Shown: one piece after another, positions 11,361 through 22,164 of the stretch
How positions within the stretch are numbered: position 1 is the stretch's first letter
How the letters are laid out: each line of letters starts with the position of its first letter
Assembly (NCBI GenBank): GCA_009760855.2
Contig: WPIO01000172.1
Span: 186,001 to 250,000, forward strand
Origin: Cristatella mucedo
Lineage: Eukaryota; Bryozoa; Phylactolaemata; Cristatellidae
Direction: 5' to 3'
DNA: 64,000 nt
Program-made: the position numbers and the translations under genes
The notes under the pieces: model-generated
Seen by the model: the letters and a program-made list of their open reading frames with translations, nothing else
What the model was told of the DNA's origin: nothing
Databases searched by the model: none

Positions 11361-12470
11361 AAATAGTCCCAACCTGGGAGCTACCATTTGCAGTAAAGCT
11401 AACGCCGACTAGCAGCTTTTTTAGTAAATTAAAAAGATACGTAGAAAATTTAGGGAATTTCAAAAGGGCCGATAACTGTGCCTAATGCTAATCTTCATCA
11501 AACCGATCAGGGGCGTGCTGACACCCTAGTTATCCGGGCAACGATATCGTAGCTAGGATCTAATTTTCAGCCGGCCTCTTGGCACCCATCGCCATATTTC
11601 CATCCCGGAACGCTGGTTAATATCCTTCTAGTTCGGCTGCTTTTCTAGTCATCCGAGATGGCCGATAAAGAGGATCATGTCTATATGGCCAAGCTTGCAG
11701 AGTGCTATGGCGATATGTAGGTCCTGTCTTGTAGCTATTGGATATCAAAGTACGAACTGCAAGGATAAGGATGCAAGATTTGGGTAATACACCTACAATT
11801 ACTCAAAATTATAGCCACCTTTAAAAATGGCTGCTCCAAAAATATAATCGAGAAACGACCATTTCATCAGATCATAATGGCACTTGAAAGCTGAGCATGA
11901 GACGGATTTTTAAAGCACCAATCTATTGAGGATTATTTATTTTTCCCTGGAAAAGCCTGCATATTACGAAAAAGGTCGCCAAATTGTTAGTTCCACGAGG
12001 GGGTGAATTTTTGGCACGTCACGAGGCTGGACACGTACGATCAGATGGCCACTAAGGTGTAACGCGAGGAACATTGTGAATATTAGAGCACTGCAAATGT
12101 TTTGCAGTTGACTTGGTCTTTCCTGCACTAATCTTAGCAGAGAAAAAAGCTCTTCTAAAGTTGGAGGCGTTAAAGGAAAGGATGGTTTTTCTTTGTCACG
12201 AGTTAATGCTCAAAGTCTGCAAGCATCGTCCACAAAGCGAGTTTTCTGTGATACGTCTGAAGGCGAGTAGATGAGGCTGATTCTTGAGTCGCAAAGACGA
12301 ACCCGCTTCTGTCCGCAAAAAATTGACTAAGCCGTTTACATAGGAACAAGGCGGCTTGCATCTACTAGACCACTGAAGATTTGTTTGTAGGGCAGCATAG
12401 TGACGAAGACAAAATTCGCGATGTTTGATAACTGCTAGACAACGCTCGACATGTGTCGGCAAACCGACGA
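11361..12470. other. Unassigned intergenic DNA
   Basis: Low-similarity sequence with no recognisable gene or repeat. The 88-codon minus frame at 12196-12462 has no motif I recognise. Confidence 0.3.
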
Positions 12471-12479
12471 ATCCTTCTC

Positions 12480-12930
12480 ACCCATACTTTTGCAGCCAAC
12501 TTTCACATTTGGGTTAAAGGTGTACTGACATACCGATGCTTCACCAAAATGGCGTCAGAGTCCCACAGTAAGCATAATGGCCAGACAGTTATTTGTTGAC
12601 AGTCTTCAAAATGTCGAACTCCCAAGTGCAATATCACTTTGCCGACTAGGCTATATTTCGCAGCACGACAGTGACCCAAAACGCACAGCCGATAAAGTTA
12701 AGTTATTTTTTACTAACTTATTTAGATATGTTACCCTCCTGTGACGACTGGCCGAGTCAGTCTCCGTGCCTAAACCTAACCGAGTATTTTTTAGATGAGG
12801 TCAAGCAAAGGTTAGGGCAACTAGCCGCCCTTATTACATGTGCCGATATGCTTTTTGGTACGTCCATTGAACCTCGGGCAGCATAAAGGCCTTTTTTCGA
12901 GCACTTGATCAGCTCTGTGCATGGGCGTGT
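12480..12930 (+). pseudogene. Tc1/mariner transposase C-terminal relic
   Basis: The tail half of a DDE transposase that cuts and pastes Tc1/mariner elements. In shifting plus-strand frames one sees LLPSA-type spacing, then QHDSDPKRTA, equivalent to the conserved QDNDPKHTA around the second catalytic Asp. WPSQSPCLNLTEYFLDEVKQ follows, equivalent to WPSQSPDLNPIEN around the third acidic residue. Several frameshifts separate the blocks and the N-terminal half is absent. No inverted repeats were found around it. Confidence 0.7.
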
Positions 12931-12939
12931 CCTTCAGAT

Positions 12940-13077
12940 TATATAATTCATTTGTATAGCGCCCCAACAGAACTTAATCTCCTCACAGGCGCTTCACATA
13001 TGCCTCGGGGCTCGAGCCCACGACCTCAGCAGACGTTGGTCGGGGCTAGCACCTTAACCGCTAGACCAAACCAGGTT
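12940..13077 (-). mobile_element. SINE-A copy
   Basis: The minus strand begins with a tRNA-like head. Box A lies in TGGTCTAGCGGTTAAGG and box B in GTGGGCTCGAGCCCC. It continues with GAAGCGCCTG and GGGGCGCTATACAAATGAATTA. The tail is the L2A-type stem-loop. Confidence 0.85.
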
Positions 13078-14640
13078 GGTGGGTGTATGGGTGTTGCAAT
13101 GTCAAATTAACTTAAAAAATTTAGCATGCCGCGTGGTAACTGCAAAATATATTTTCTGTTTTAATTCTAATTGGTGCTTATACTTACGGTCTCAGCAACA
13201 TTGTAAATTTACTCAAAATGCGAGTATTAGGCAGCCATCAGGTAAGGATGGCTTTCTCTACTGTCCAAATACTTATGCGTTTGAGTGTACGTATATCTGT
13301 AAATAATATATGTGTGTGTGTGTCTGCATGCGTGTGTATTTGTGCGTGCTTATATTGTAGGCATGATGATGGTAATAATAATTATTTTAGCAGTGATTAC
13401 CGAAGTGTTCTGCAGTAGGTATTTTGTAATAAAAGCTCGCAATGCTATGTAATGACTGTTACTCTTGGGCGTGTCATTACAGATGCACGGCTGCATCTTA
13501 CTTCGACTTCGGATATGATCGGATCCGGCAATAGTGCAATGCAAATTACCTCTGAAGCTAATCTGCTGCAAAAGATCGACTGCCCCGAAAAAGAGCTGGA
13601 GGCTAAAGAGCATAAGACTCCAAGTCAGAGACTCCAAGACCGTACAAACGGCTCAGAACATGGTCATTCTTACAGCAGCACAGTAAGGAAATGACGCTGT
13701 GACTAACCGCGACACGACTTTTAATAATGGAATTATCGTGCCTTTTAGCCTAACTGCTATGATAGCAGTTGCAGATATCGAGCACTTGAAAACCGATTAC
13801 TCTTTTAGTGCATCCTGGTCCTGAGAAAAAGCTATGGCAACTTGGTAACCCTCCCAAATTTACAGAAACTAGCTAGTTAAGTACTTTTTCATGATCGCTC
13901 CTTCAGTGAAACAAAACGAGTAGAAAGAGTAGGTTTGCCCGAAATTGATGACACAAGTATATTGTAAAATCATGCTTTTTTTATTTAACACGACTCGACG
14001 GTTGCTCATTGAGCAAAATTGAATCATAGCTTCCTAGCTGACGGTCTTGTAACGTAGGGATAAGGACTGGTCCTGCTCGCTGCCCCGATAAAATGCCCTC
14101 TACCCCTTCCCTGTCTCTGCCACCAATCATAATAATAGCTATTAATCATTTTCTTACACTCGCATGAGCCTTTGATGACACTTGTATGTTCATGAAAAAT
14201 GCTATCAACTGTATGCCTTTTTAAAACTGGCTTCAGCTAGTTAACATTGCTTAGTGTTATAACACAAGACATATATCGTTGGCGTGTCTGTGGCATGCTA
14301 AGACATTATTTAATAGTTTGACCGTGCGAAAGCTATTTTTCCCACCTACTTGATTCATCCGCTGAAGCTGGCAATTTGTGCGACCTGTCTACGTGTCTGT
14401 CGGACAGGGTAATGATACAGAAGCAATGGACCAGGGAGAAGTATCGTCTACCTTCGACGGAGGGCCCAATCTCAGGTGAGTAAAATAGCTTCCTCCGGTG
14501 TCTATGACAGCTAGTGGAAAGATTTCAGTTGATGTTCCAACGTATGAACATGACTAGGCCGAAAAGGCAGCGATCGTAAACGCGAATCTCTCAACTTCGT
14601 GCTGCATGTGTTGATGACATCTGCACATGAATGGCAGTTC
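13078..14640. other. Intergenic DNA with a possible exon and a TG microsatellite
   Basis: A short TG-rich tract lies near 13312-13345. A candidate exon at 13483-13682 is listed separately. I see nothing else recognisable; 13.7-14.6 kb has no supported feature. Confidence 0.3.
13483..13682 (+). CDS. Candidate exon of unknown gene
   Basis: A pyrimidine-rich acceptor ending in TCATTACAG precedes a 66-codon open stretch that ends exactly at a GTAAGG donor at 13683. The encoded segment is hydrophilic and helix-prone (EANLLQKIDCPEKELEAKEH). I do not recognise a family. Its phase does not join directly to the CARD-like exon at 18605, so an intervening exon would be needed if they belong to one gene. 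Confidence 0.2.
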
Positions 14641-14686
14641 ACGTTCTTAAATTGAATGATAATAATGTAATGTAATGTAATAAAAC

Positions 14687-15612
14687 CAGCTCACCGGCTA
14701 TGGGCAAACCAAGTGTGATTCAGAAATTGGAAATGCTAATGCTCAAAATCTACTCTGCCAGCATATCTCCTGTTAAATCTGCACGAAATCTAGCTGACAT
14801 GTTCCAAAGTGACGTTTCATTAGAAGACCACATTGGCTCTGCTGTGAAGTCTGCCTCCTTTCAGTTATGTAACATTGCTAAAATTTGGGGTTGTTTAGAC
14901 AGAGATACCACATCTTAGTTGGTTCATGCGTTTGTGACATTCCTTCTTGACTTCTGTAACTCATTGCTTGCTGGTCTACCAGCGCGTGCAATCAAGCACA
15001 TACACCTGGTGCACAATTCTGCAGCTAGGCTTTTCTGTATTGAGCTTCACAGTTGCCACATCACACCACTTTTCTTCTCGCCAACCTGCACTTGCTACCA
15101 GTCAAGCAGCGCATCGACTTCATGGTTTTGTCACTCACATTTAGGTCCCTTCATTTTTTGGCTCAAGCCTACCTATCAGACCTACTGCCCCACCAGGATA
15201 AGCAACGCACCACAAGTTTTTTGGAATCAAGCGTTTACCTACACCTCGTACAAACCTCAAATCCTTTGGAGACTGTGCCTTTAGTTCGTATGCTCCCAGA
15301 CCCTGGAGCTCACTCGCGACTTTTGTCACGAAATCCCCTGACTTGACCACATTTAAAAAGAAATTTAAACGCACCTATCTATGAGAGCATTTAGTGGGTC
15401 TCTGTGATTCGACCTTTATGTGCTTATGCTTGCTGACACTGTGCATGCTGCCACGAACCACACTTGCATGCTGACCCTGTTCATGTCACCCCTAACCGTG
15501 TTATTCTTGTCGCTTATTCAGCATACTACCACTAACCATTCGATCGTGTTTCTTTTGCAGCAAATGTAAAGCGCCTAGAAAGAGATTGAGCTCTCTGAGG
15601 GCGCGTTACACG
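14687..15612 (+). mobile_element. L2A LINE, plus-strand 5'-truncated copy
   Basis: Starts at the MGKPSVIQKLE block after RT motif D, runs through the C-terminal region in broken frames (14700-14918, 14919-15284), then the 3' UTR and the stem-loop, ending GGGCGCGTTACACG. The tail lacks the usual ATT repeats. Confidence 0.85.
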
Positions 15613-15999
15613 TGATCTGCAGCAGTCCCTATATGTCTGACAAAGGATAGTTAGTCCTGATCTTTTTATGCTTGCTCATGCTTGAGCTTAGTCAACCTAG
15701 CTAGTTTAAAGTCTGCGGTAAACCGTTGGTCATCTGTATGAGTGGGTACATCGAGCTTAGTCAGAGATCAAAATTCGTTAAGCACGTCACTAAGTTTCAG
15801 GTTGTAGCATTCTAGCAATGATGTGACCGGTAGGAATGGAGATTAGCAGCATTAGGGTAAGAAGATATTTTTTATTTGACAGCATCGATTTCAAAGTTCC
15901 TTAGGCTTTATTTACGAGCGGTTTTAGATGGGGAGGAGTGCACGGTTTATTTCACGTTGAGCGAGCTGGACGAGTGGTATAAATGGGTCGCCGGGATAC
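15613..15999. other. Unassigned DNA between repeats
   Basis: No recognisable coding or repeat signal. Confidence 0.3.
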
Positions 16000-16153
16000 G
16001 ATTTAATTCATTTCCATAGCTCCGTGATAGAACTTAATCTCTCTTCAATCACTTCACATATGCCACTGTACTCGAGACCAACACCTCGGCCATCAACTAA
16101 ATTCACCTTAACCGTAGTCAGGCGAGCACCTTAACCAGTGGCCCAATCCAGGG
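16000..16153 (-). mobile_element. SINE-A copy (diverged)
   Basis: Reverse-oriented SINE-A with a recognisable tail (AATTCATTTCCATAGC), decayed stem-loop, box B remnant and head (CACTGGTTAAGG on minus). It lies beside the duplicated segment that starts at 16180. Confidence 0.65.
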
Positions 16154-16179
16154 AGGCATTATTGCATGCCTGATGACCA

Positions 16180-16380
16180 CTAAGAGTTATTCACTGCAGC
16201 TCTCGAGGGAGGTCGCTCAGGTCTGCGTGACACAATGCTTCGGATATCGGTCGAGCATTGTTTTCGTCTACGCCTATGTCCTCTTTTGGATAAAACCGAA
16301 CTCACGGATCCCAGCAACAGCAACCGCATCAAGCAATGCATTTGGACGACTATAGCGATCCGATACTGTGCACGGGTGAT
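16180..16380. repeat. Local duplicated segment, copy 1
   Basis: Shares GGAGGTCGCTC, ACTCACGGATCC and CATCAAGCAAT blocks in the same order and spacing with 16555-16750. The two copies are separated by a SINE-B insertion. Copy 1 has lost the open frame seen in copy 2. Confidence 0.6.
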
Positions 16381-16404
16381 TATATTTTTTTTAAATAAAA
16401 AATA

Positions 16405-16525
16405 CTAGCTGATTTAACAGACTGCGGCAGAAGAGCCGAAAAGGCTATCATCACTGCTTGCAGCGGAAATACAAGATCGTTCAGCACAGGATTTTAAGCC
16501 TCGGCCGTCACCGCTGGCAATCTCT
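16405..16525 (-). mobile_element. SINE-B copy (diverged)
   Basis: Reverse orientation: the tail AGCTGATTTAACAG on plus, then the GCTTGCAGCGG block and a degraded box B. It sits between the two local duplicate segments. Confidence 0.55.
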
Positions 16526-16530
16526 AAACG

Positions 16531-16800
16531 CTAGTAGGCATCTTCATAATAGTCGGCTAAACTAAGAGCGGTGCTGGCTTGGAGGTCGCTCGGGGCTGCA
16601 CGAGAAATTGCTTGGAATACCGAATGAGCAGTATTTTCAGCCACCACGGCGTCTACGAGTTTGCCTTCTTTTGAATAAACCCAACTCACGGATCCGGCAT
16701 CAAGCAATCTATTTGGCCGGCAATAGCGACCTGGTAATATACACGCCAGAATATACTTCTTAAGCAAGTTCATAATAGTCGGCGACACTGATGGCGACAT
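16531..16800 (-). CDS. Hypothetical 89-codon frame in duplicated segment copy 2
   Basis: The minus-strand frame has protein-like composition, with SVSWVYSKEGKLVDAVVAEN in the middle and SLADYYEDAY at its end. I recognise no domain. The DNA for ADYYE recurs near its start (GTCGCCGACTATTATGAA), showing an internal duplication. The related segment at 16180-16380 has stops. It could be an exon of an unknown gene or a chance frame in a local repeat. Confidence 0.25.
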   Translation of the reverse strand: MSPSVSPTIMNLLKKYILACILPGRYCRPNRLLDAGSVSWVYSKEGKLVDAVVAENTAHSVFQAISRAAPSDLQASTALSLADYYEDAY

Positions 16801-17480
16801 TGGTTAGGCGGGCGTTGCTGGAAGTGTTGCGACAGCAATTGAGCTTTGTCTCAGTAAGCCAAGCTGAGACCTTTTCCCCTCACCTTTGGAGTCCTGCTTG
16901 CCATTTGTCATGCTTTGTCTGGGAGAGTTTCCTGTTACCGCGGACCTTCGCCGGGTAAACAATTTCCTGCGTGCCTGAAACCAGCCTTCGCTTCAGACAA
17001 AGGCAGCAGCGCACAAAGGCAGCGTGACTCCGACGTTATATTCCCTGACAGGGATTTAAAGATTGTCCGGTTAAAAAGGCCTCAGACAGCACGCACAGCG
17101 GAAGTGCACTATGCTGCTTTGTGAAAATAAACGTACGAACTCAACGACTTGTATCGAGTTCTACAGAAGCTATTGAACATCGACGTGTCATTTTCTAAGT
17201 GCTAAGGTCAAACAACAAACATAAGCTGTTAAAAGTTCTTCCCTGTATCGGTTTCCGTTTACGACGTTCGCAAGAGCTTCGATTGTCGAAAGAGGAATCT
17301 GCAGTGGACAAAAAAATATAAGTAGTGCCTGGTGTCGGGATGGAGATGGCTTACAGCAGTTCGAAAGTTTTAGCTGTCATTCGGACCAGGCAATCGGAGG
17401 CTATAGCATGATAACACATGAAGGTAAACTCATGAAATACAGTGGCTAAACTTTGCATACTGGTCGCTATAATCTGGAAT
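16801..17480. other. Unassigned intergenic DNA
   Basis: A 69-codon plus frame at 16915-17124 has no recognisable motif. Nothing else is supported. Confidence 0.25.
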
Positions 17481-17712
17481 CAAAGGAGCAGTTTCGCGAA
17501 TTTGTTTATGGAAATGGCCTCTGTGTCGCCGTTCGTATATGTGAATAAACTCGCTGAGACGTTTGAGGCCATAGAGACTAATACGAAAGTGTCGTTGCAG
17601 AAAATTTCGTGGGTGAACCCATAAAAGTATTCTGTATTTGTAATCAGTGTTCTGACGTTTGTTTTGGGAATGCTAGCAGAATCGCAGGTAATCACAGTTA
17701 CTGTGGGACACC
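17480..17712 (-). CDS. Weak candidate extracellular-type exon
   Basis: The minus frame reads with spacing loosely like a sushi/CCP module: a Cys, then SIPKTN, EYFYGFTHEIFCND and TFVLVS. Only two of the four expected cysteines are visible and there is no clear splice donor. I treat it as an unassigned open frame. Confidence 0.15.
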
Positions 17713-18604
17713 AGACGTTCCACAGTTGGCAAGGAAACCTTGGATTTGTACTCTAACCTCTTCACTGTTTGCCTATATATGTATATGCCATTCCAGTAGT
17801 CAATTATACCATTAGAGGAGGGCAGTCATAGGCCAATTCGTCTAATGCAGCTGGAACATTCGCTACAGCAATGAAGCTCTAAGCTAACCATATTTGACGT
17901 GCATTCAGATTTTCGTCGTCACTTCGTGCTGTTGCAAAGTGAAAATCTCGAACCGTGAGCCAAAGATTCTGTCCGAGATCGAACAAGCATCCATCTAGCT
18001 GTGCTTCGGGAACGATGGTTGAACAGGCGTTGTAACTTTTCATTCTCAATATCTGACACGTTACGTGTCAGATTCAAAGTTTGCATTATTAATTCATGAC
18101 AAAACTGGACGTTCTTTGGTTACTTCCACACCACACCTATAATGCTATATTGGTTTCTTTTTATTATAATAGTAATTGCTTTGGAAGACAACAACGAGCT
18201 TAATCAATTAAATTAAGTACGCATAAAAATTATTTTTATAGCTGCACGAATTTGTCGGTGGCCTTGAGTCAGCGAGCTTTTATCTGGGCCCTTTTGGTAC
18301 GGCCCCGATAATCTTACAGGCAGGCAATACCATATTTTGGGGTTTACTTTGACTTTAGGCTACTAACGAAGTGCAATTGCTGCCTACTAAACCTTGTGAA
18401 ATGTGTTAGCGATTGTAGACGACGACCGACCGTGATTACACAGTGGTAAGATCACATTGTTATATCCCAAGTGTCTGTGCTAATAATAGAGTGCTTAATA
18501 TCGACGCCAATATCTTTCATGCTTTTGGTATTACCTATATTCTTCCCTGTTTTTTGCGTGGCTCTTGTCATGATGCCCACAGTTCGTTTCAATTCTGCTT
18601 TCAG
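17713..18604. other. Unassigned DNA with a short palindrome
   Basis: No gene seen. A perfect inverted repeat with 10-bp arms (ATCTGACACG / CGTGTCAGAT, spacer TTA) lies at 18051-18073. Sequence upstream of 18604 provides the pyrimidine-rich acceptor of the following exon. Confidence 0.35.
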
Positions 18605-18767
18605 CAATCACGACCATTGTGGAGACCAGTGCGAATTGTCTGCATTGCGCTTCAGGAATATTTCTGAAAACCTAGCGAACATGCTCACACGAGATCAAGC
18701 AGAGTTTATTTCTAAAAGGCTATATAGCAGGGAAATAATTACTTACACTGAAAATGAAAGGATTTTA
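18605..18767 (+). CDS. CARD-like domain protein, exon a
   Basis: A 163-nt open segment bounded by an acceptor (TTCTGCTTTCAG) and a donor (GTAAGTAAA). It encodes about 54 residues ending exactly on a codon. The sequence ISENLANMLTRDQAEFISK then RLYSREIIT and ENERIL matches the first three helices of a caspase-recruitment domain. The hallmarks are a leucine-rich first helix, a hydrophobic second helix and the turn before an E-rich helix that begins with T/S and acidic residues. CARDs mediate homotypic contacts in apoptosis and innate immune signalling. Family assignment rests on pattern only. Confidence 0.55.
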
Positions 18768-20239
18768 GTAAGTAAAATATTAATTGGCATGAAGCTGTTT
18801 TTGCTGTGCTTAATAATTGTTTTATGGAAACCGGCATCTTCTCTTACCTGAAAGTATGTAAGAAGCGCAGTAACTAATTAGTTGTTCTTGGAAAATTATT
18901 CAGCATTAGCACTTTATTCTTTATAGTAATAGCTACCCCTCGACTGAAGGTGGCTCACTTAAATCTCAGGCACGATATGACATGTCCGATAGTCAAAGCG
19001 GTTTTTTGGTGAATAATTTTATGAATAAGGTTATTTCAGTTGAATAATAATATGCAAATAATATTGTAAAGCTCATATTGACTCACTTTGTACTGCATGT
19101 CCATCAAAGGGTACCTACATCTCCTTTGCAAACGTGTCGATTCTTTCTGTGCGTGACACACTCTCGTGACATTCGCACATGTCTCACCAATCTTAATCTG
19201 CGGCATTGGTTGTTATGAGGGTGAGGGTGGGTTTAAGGCTCTTGTTTAGAAGTGCAGATACGGCGAGCCTCTAATAATGGGCTATTTACTTGTACCCGGT
19301 CTGAAAGTTAGTTTGTTCACATGGGCTTTGTAATGTTAAAGATTGCACACAAGTATACACAAAGTAACAGACTTTCTATATACTTTTTAGTAATTTCATA
19401 AAATGTATGTTTAATAATAAATATGGAAATAAATAATAAATTACTAATTTGTAATTTGAAAAATATCCCGTCACCGAGGGGCAAAAAGATTTTTTCTCGG
19501 GCATGAACTATTAGCCAACTTGTGCGTTCCTTGTTCTGTACACTTGTCGACTTATGTATGAAAACTTCCCTTCTGCGGACACTCAAAACAGGGCTGTGAA
19601 ACCTCGGCTTTCATTTTCAACTCTGACAATTTTAATTTCTACAGTGCTTGAGAGGAAATCTCAGTTTATTCCACAAATGTGTATGTCTCTTAATTTCAAA
19701 TGTGGTGCTGAGCTACTTTTGCACAGCCTATCTGTTGTACGGTATTCAATGTATACCTGTTTAGATATAGTGTAGGTACTTATACCTGTGCAGGTATCTG
19801 TGTGTATTATGCATTAAGATAAGAGAGAGAATAGTTCCGATTGTCGGCTCACGTGATGGCATAACTATTGCTGTCTATCTCTCCAGCAATATGATCCAGA
19901 GAATCATCTTATTTTAGACGCTCTGTTTGCATGAATTCGCAGAGAAACTAATCGACGTCAGCTGTTCAGTCGATGAATCTCACCGTTCGTATGACTGCGC
20001 AGTTCGCTTAATCTAAAACTCTCCTGCCCCTTGCAACATTTCTTCTGCCCTTGAATGGGGCTACGAAATGTGAAACTGCACATGTCATGGCTAATCACTT
20101 GAAATGCAATGTTTCCAGCATACGTTAATTACATAGAAAAGAGATATTGTTTCTCGTATTGTGCAGTACAAAAGTAATATTATTATGATTATTAATCAGT
20201 TAATTTTCTCTTGATTGAAGCATTTAGACTTGCTTGTAG
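18768..20239 (+). other. Proposed intron of the CARD-like gene
   Basis: Begins GTAAGTAAA and ends TTGCTTGTAG. It is AT-rich with no recognisable repeat or coding frame. The minus frame at 19317-19586 looks like chance. Confidence 0.45.
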
Positions 20240-20431
20240 AATTGTTTGACAATTGCTGACATGGCATGGGAGTTATACGAAATCGTTTCAAAGAAACGGC
20301 GTCAAGGCATCCGAGCGCTGTACAAAATCGCACAAGAAGACGGAATTGAAGCCCATTCTCTAGCTGCAGCACTGTGCAGCAAGATGGGGTGCCGACACCC
20401 TATTCATTCTCACCCAGCTGCACTGAGTTAG
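20240..20431 (+). CDS. CARD-like domain protein, exon b (to stop)
   Basis: Follows an acceptor ending CTTGCTTGTAG and continues in phase 0, matching the phase-0 end of the exon at 18767. Residues after the junction read CLTIADMAWELYEIVSKK, then RQGIRALYKIAQEDGIEAHS and LAAAL. They fit helices 4-6 of a CARD, where LLxxLxxRGxxAFxxFxxAL is the usual pattern. The frame ends in a stop about 20 residues after the domain, so a CARD at the protein C-terminus is implied. Upstream exons carrying the rest of the protein were not found. Death-domain or DED membership is an alternative. Confidence 0.55.
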   Translation, partial: NCLTIADMAWELYEIVSKKRRQGIRALYKIAQEDGIEAHSLAAALCSKMGCRHPIHSHPAALS

Positions 20432-20937
20432 AATTGACTCGGTGAGACAGTACAGCAAGCTTGCTGAACGTACAGTCTGCTGAAAGTTGAATGCTGTTTC
20501 TGAAACGAGCTCCGTCATTGTGTTATGTCATTCAGTCTCTCGGTTATTCTGTTGTAGACGCCAGATGTCAGCTGCCACCATCTTCAGTAGCAGGCAGCCA
20601 AGCACTTAAGAAGAGTACAGCTTCAGCTGCCCAGATAGCAAAGGGCACAGTGTGTAACATGCGAGCAGCCACTAGTGTCGGTCACACGCCACCTTAATTG
20701 GCCATTGCGGCCGGGCTAGTAGATCAGCAGGCCAAGTGGCTTAAGTGCACAACATAGTTTTCACAATTCAGCTGATTTAAATCAAAATTCGCGTCCATAT
20801 ATGTAAATTGAAGATTGTTCAGCTGAATAAAATAAATTTTGTAATCCATCAGCCGATTAGCCGGTCATTTATAATATCAACAATTATTATGAAACTTGTG
20901 CTAACGGAGGGTATAGTGATATCAAGTTTGCTTTAGC
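20432..20937. other. Possible 3' UTR and flank of the CARD-like gene
   Basis: No domain seen in the short plus frame at 20491-20697. AATAAAATAAA at about 20825-20836 could serve as a polyadenylation signal on the plus strand. Confidence 0.3.
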
Positions 20938-21030
20938 ATTGCCTGAGGTCGTGGGCTCGAGGCCCGTGGCGTATGCGAAGCGCCTGAATAGAGATCAAGT
21001 TATCTTAGGGCGCTATACAAATGAATTATA
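20938..21030 (+). mobile_element. SINE-A copy (5'-truncated)
   Basis: Retains box B (GTGGGCTCGAGGCCC) and the L2A-like tail GAAGCGCCTGAATAGAGATC through GGGCGCTATACAAATGAATT. The box A half is lost or heavily mutated. Confidence 0.75.
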
Positions 21031-21185
21031 TTTATATTTAGCATTACTTTCGGCTGGTAATTGATATATAAATGGGGTGCAACGAGCTACAGAGATCCAC
21101 CCTCCACAATCAACTCTATTTGACAAAAAAAGAACAGAAATTCACGGTGGGAAGCTCGAATTTTGAATGAATGTCGTTCCTTGTA

Positions 21186-21352
21186 TTAATGATAATAATG
21201 ATGCTTGGTTATAGCCTCCTCAGAGAAATTGATCTCTCTCTAGGCACTTTACATATGCTGTTAAAGATGCATGGTCGAATGTTTAGTGCTAGCGTGCTCA
21301 ATGACAGCAAGCATAACATAGAGATGACTTGCAATGGGTCAGCATGCAACTA
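21186..21352 (-). mobile_element. L2A LINE 3' tail fragment
   Basis: An AATAATGATG tail followed by the stem-loop and about 100 bp of 3' UTR in reverse. It stops at 21352 where an L2B copy begins. Confidence 0.7.
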
Positions 21353-22160
21353 TGGCACGTGCTCGTAATCTAGGTGTCGTGTTCGACAGCTGCCTCAATT
21401 TCAAAAGCTTCATTCAGAAGACTGCCTCTACAGCTAGCCATCACATCCGATCCCTATCCAAGATTAGAAGCTGTCTCCCACAGTGACTTGTAAAAAATTT
21501 AACTAGCTCTTTAGTTCTGTCTCAGCTTGATTATTGTAATTCCCTTTTGGCTGGGCTACCAAAGAAAGCTATTATGCCACTACAGCAGACTATGAATATG
21601 GTTGCAAGGCTGGTCTTCAAGTCCCAGCGGTTTGAGCACGTGTCACCTTTGCTGGAAGAGCTAGGTTTGAGCACGTGTCACCTTTGCTGGAAGAGCTAGG
21701 ATGGTTGCCGGTTGAGCAAAGGATACAGAGCAAAGTTCTTACGCTGACCCACAAGGCCCGCCACGGCTTGGCTCCTCCGTACCTAGCTGAACTGCTGCAT
21801 CAGTTTCAGCCTGTTCGCGCCCTCAGGTCCTGTGTGGACAATAAATTAGCTGTCCCATTCCTCCGCTTAAAGACAGTTGGCGACAGAAGCTTTAGCTCTG
21901 CAGGTCCTAGACTGTGGAACTCGCTTCCACAATTCTTACGCAACGACATCTACTCTCCAAGTATATGCTACTCACTACCTCAACTGCTCTCCTAACTCTG
22001 CTATGCTTGCCACTTTCTCTTTGTTGCGTGAGACGAAGTCTGTTGGGTACCGAATGCGTACCGAAAGCCGCTTAGGCTGTGAGTGTGCTATACAAAACTC
22101 TCCTGCGTAACACCCACATGGTCTTTTTGACTTTGTGGAGTTACTGACGCAGATACATAC
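21353..22160 (+). mobile_element. L2B LINE 3' portion
   Basis: Very similar to the 43.54-44.34 kb copy, from ARNLGVVFDSCLNFKSF to the 3' end GACGCAGATACATACATAC. It has a premature stop near 21485 and a 35-bp tandem duplication at 21631-21665/21666-21700, which shifts the frame. A second change, near 21960, removes about 60 bp present in the other copy. Confidence 0.85.
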
Positions 22161-22164
22161 ATAC

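Noticed and set aside
17442-17624. Plus-strand frame near the possible sushi-like exon
   Set aside because: No acceptor/donor pair of quality and no domain. It overlaps the minus frame that is itself weak.
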